DNA of 16,015 bases from Desulfosarcina sp. (lineage in GTDB: Bacteria > Desulfobacterota > Desulfobacteria > Desulfobacterales > Desulfosarcinaceae), in the NCBI GenBank assembly GCA_030642405.1, contig DAOWNV010000029.1, forward strand, positions 1-16,015, written 5' to 3'. The notes below the pieces were generated by a model. It made no database searches and was not told the DNA's origin. It saw only the letters and a program-made list of their open reading frames with translations. The translations under genes and the position numbers were made by a program. Positions within the stretch are counted from its first letter, which is position 1; the number at the start of each line of letters is the position of its first letter. Below are positions 14,337 to 16,015 of this stretch, piece after piece.

Positions 14337-14362
14337 GTAGAAATAACAAGGAATAACGATTT

Positions 14363-16015
14363 ATGAGTATTGATTCAAATAAAGTTATCTATTCCATGCT
14401 TCGTGTTAGCAGGTTTTACAACAAAAAACCGGTCATCAAGGATATTTCCTTGAGCTATTTCCATGGCGCCAAGATCGGTGTGCTGGGTCTGAATGGATCA
14501 GGGAAGAGTACCCTGTTGAAAATTATGGCGGGCCTGGATACTGAATTCAATGGCGAGACTATTTTATCCAAGGGATATACCATCGGTTTTCTGGAGCAGG
14601 AGCCGCTGGTGGACGAGACCAAGACCGTGCTGGAAGTGGTTAAGGAAGGCGTTCAGGAGACCGTCGATCTAATGGAGGCGTTCAACCGTATCAATGAGCA
14701 GTTCGCCGAGCCCATGTCAGATGAAGAGATGGACAAACTGATTCAGCGGCAAGGGGAAGTTCAGGAAAAGCTCGATGCCATAGACGCATGGGACCTGGAT
14801 GCCAGGCTGGAAATGGCCATGGACGCGTTGCGCTGCCCTTCCGGCGATACCCTTTTGAATGTCGTTTCCGGTGGAGAGCGGCGGCGGGTCGCCCTGTGCC
14901 GGTTGCTGCTTAAAAAACCCGACATTTTATTGCTCGACGAGCCTACCAACCATCTGGATGTAGAATCAGTGGCCTGGTTGGAGCAGCATTTGCAGCAGTA
15001 TGCCGGAACCGTGATCGCCGTTACCCATGATCGTTATTTTTTGGACAACGTGGCCGGCTGGATTCTGGAACTGGATCGGGGACATGGGATTCCCTGGAAA
15101 GGCAACTACAGCTCCTGGCTGGAGCAGAAGCAAACTCGCCTGGCCAATGAAGAAAAATCCGAAAGTGAACGTCAAAAGACCCTCAAAAGAGAGTTGGACT
15201 GGATTCGTATGGCCCCCAAGGGGCGTCGTGCAAAAGCCAAGGCTCGCATCACCTCCTACGAGAAGCTGCTTGGACAGGAAAGCGAACGATTAGCCAAAGA
15301 GCTGGAAATTTACATTCCTCCCGGTTCCAGGCTGGGAAATGTAGTGATTCAGGCCGGAAAGGTAAGCAAGGGGTTCGGTGAAAAATTGTTGGTGGAGGAT
15401 ATGACGTTTTCTTTGCCGCCTGGTGGAATCGTTGGTATCATCGGTCCAAACGGGGCTGGGAAGACCACTTTGTTTCGCATGATCACCGGCCAGGATCAGC
15501 CGGACATAGGTTCGATTCGTATTGGGGAGACAGTGAGCCTGGCTTATGTGGACCAAAGCCGCGACGTGCTGGATCCCGAGAAAAATATCTGGGAAATGAT
15601 TTCGGATGGCCGGGATACTATCACGTTAGGTGATCGCAAGGTTAACTCACGGGCTTATGTTGCCCGTTTCAATTTTTCCGGATCGGATCAACAGAAAAAA
15701 GTTGGGATGCTTTCCGGGGGGGAACGCAATCGGGTTCATTTGGCCCGTATTCTCAAATCCGGGGCCAACGTGCTGCTGCTGGACGAACCCACAAACGATT
15801 TGGATGTGAACACCATGCGGGCGCTGGAAGAAGCCCTGGAAAACTTCGGTGGATGTGCAGTCATCATCAGCCATGATCGCTGGTTTTTGGATCGTATTGC
15901 CACACATATCCTGGCTTTTGAGGGAGATAGCCGGGTGATCTGGTTTGAAGGCAACTATTCCGATTATGAAAAAGACCGCAAGAAACGGTTGGGAGTGACT
16001 GCGGATCAGCCGCAT
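14363..16015 (+). CDS. ettA: Energy-dependent translational throttle protein EttA (ABC-F), 3' end cut by window
   Basis: EttA binds the ribosomal E site and gates the first elongation steps according to ATP/ADP ratio. The frame is open from the ATG (AAGGAA 9 bases upstream) to the window edge, 551 codons. E. coli EttA has 555 residues ending shortly after KRTLGADALEPKR; this one reads KRLGVTADQPH, so only about ten residues are missing. Two ABC domains: Walker A GLNGSGKS (42-49), signature VSGGERRR (168-175), LLLDEPTNHLD (189-199), then GPNGAGKT (361-368), LSGGERNR (450-457), LLLDEPTNDLD (471-481). The EttA-specific arm lies at about 95-140. The linker between the domains, around 245-310 and rich in Lys, Arg and Glu, is the tRNA-interaction motif. 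Resistance-type ABC-F proteins and Uup are less likely, given GWILELDRGHGIPWKGNYS. It follows oleA by 26 bp and may share its transcript. Confidence 0.95.
   Translation, partial: MSIDSNKVIYSMLRVSRFYNKKPVIKDISLSYFHGAKIGVLGLNGSGKSTLLKIMAGLDTEFNGETILSKGYTIGFLEQEPLVDETKTVLEVVKEGVQETVDLMEAFNRINEQFAEPMSDEEMDKLIQRQGEVQEKLDAIDAWDLDARLEMAMDALRCPSGDTLLNVVSGGERRRVALCRLLLKKPDILLLDEPTNHLDVESVAWLEQHLQQYAGTVIAVTHDRYFLDNVAGWILELDRGHGIPWKGNYSSWLEQKQTRLANEEKSESERQKTLKRELDWIRMAPKGRRAKAKARITSYEKLLGQESERLAKELEIYIPPGSRLGNVVIQAGKVSKGFGEKLLVEDMTFSLPPGGIVGIIGPNGAGKTTLFRMITGQDQPDIGSIRIGETVSLAYVDQSRDVLDPEKNIWEMISDGRDTITLGDRKVNSRAYVARFNFSGSDQQKKVGMLSGGERNRVHLARILKSGANVLLLDEPTNDLDVNTMRALEEALENFGGCAVIISHDRWFLDRIATHILAFEGDSRVIWFEGNYSDYEKDRKKRLGVTADQPH

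Overview
The window looks like chromosomal DNA of an anaerobic deltaproteobacterium (Desulfobacterota, perhaps Desulfobacterales). I infer this from the styles of HPr, enzyme I, SmpB and LivF, and from a branched-chain-type ABC importer operon with an acyl-CoA synthetase gene inside it. Taxonomy is inferred from protein style only; there is no rRNA gene in the window. I see no tRNA, CRISPR array, insertion sequence or phage gene.

Left part (1-1115): a truncated minus-strand gene for a GYF_2/DUF4339-type protein diverges from trmO (tRNA m6t6A37 methyltransferase). The 265-bp gap between them holds two short perfect palindromes and an extended -10 promoter candidate for trmO. trmO converges with, and overlaps by 26 bp, the last gene of the next block.

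Minus-strand operon (5686 down to 1090): ptsH (HPr), ptsI (enzyme I), smpB, a DUF2062 membrane protein, rsmA (ksgA), and a METTL7-like SAM methyltransferase. Gaps are 6, 2, 41, -4 and 19 bp, so this is probably one transcript. It links PTS phosphorelay components with ribosome rescue and 16S rRNA maturation. No sugar-specific EII gene is present.

Divergent intergenic region (5687-6100): about 400 bp, A/T-rich. It has a palindrome on a TTGACA box on the ptsH side, and a promoter candidate plus a perfect 9-bp stem-loop on the livG side.

Plus-strand operon (6101-13088): livG, a long-chain-type acyl-CoA synthetase with a TTG start, livH, livM, livK (lipoprotein) and livF. The transporter plus ligase suggests import of a carboxylic acid followed by CoA activation, rather than simple amino-acid uptake. 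A perfect 10-bp GC hairpin sits between livK and livF.

Right end (13308-16015): a thiolase-fold enzyme first read as 3-oxoacyl-ACP synthase III, but matching OleA (head-to-head acyl-CoA condensation) along its whole length, including the Glu, Cys, His and Asn active-site positions. Next is ettA (ABC-F energy-sensing translation factor), cut by the window edge about ten residues before its usual end. OleB, OleC and OleD are not in the window. The most interesting idea here is therefore a possible import, CoA-activation and head-to-head condensation route with an orphan OleA.
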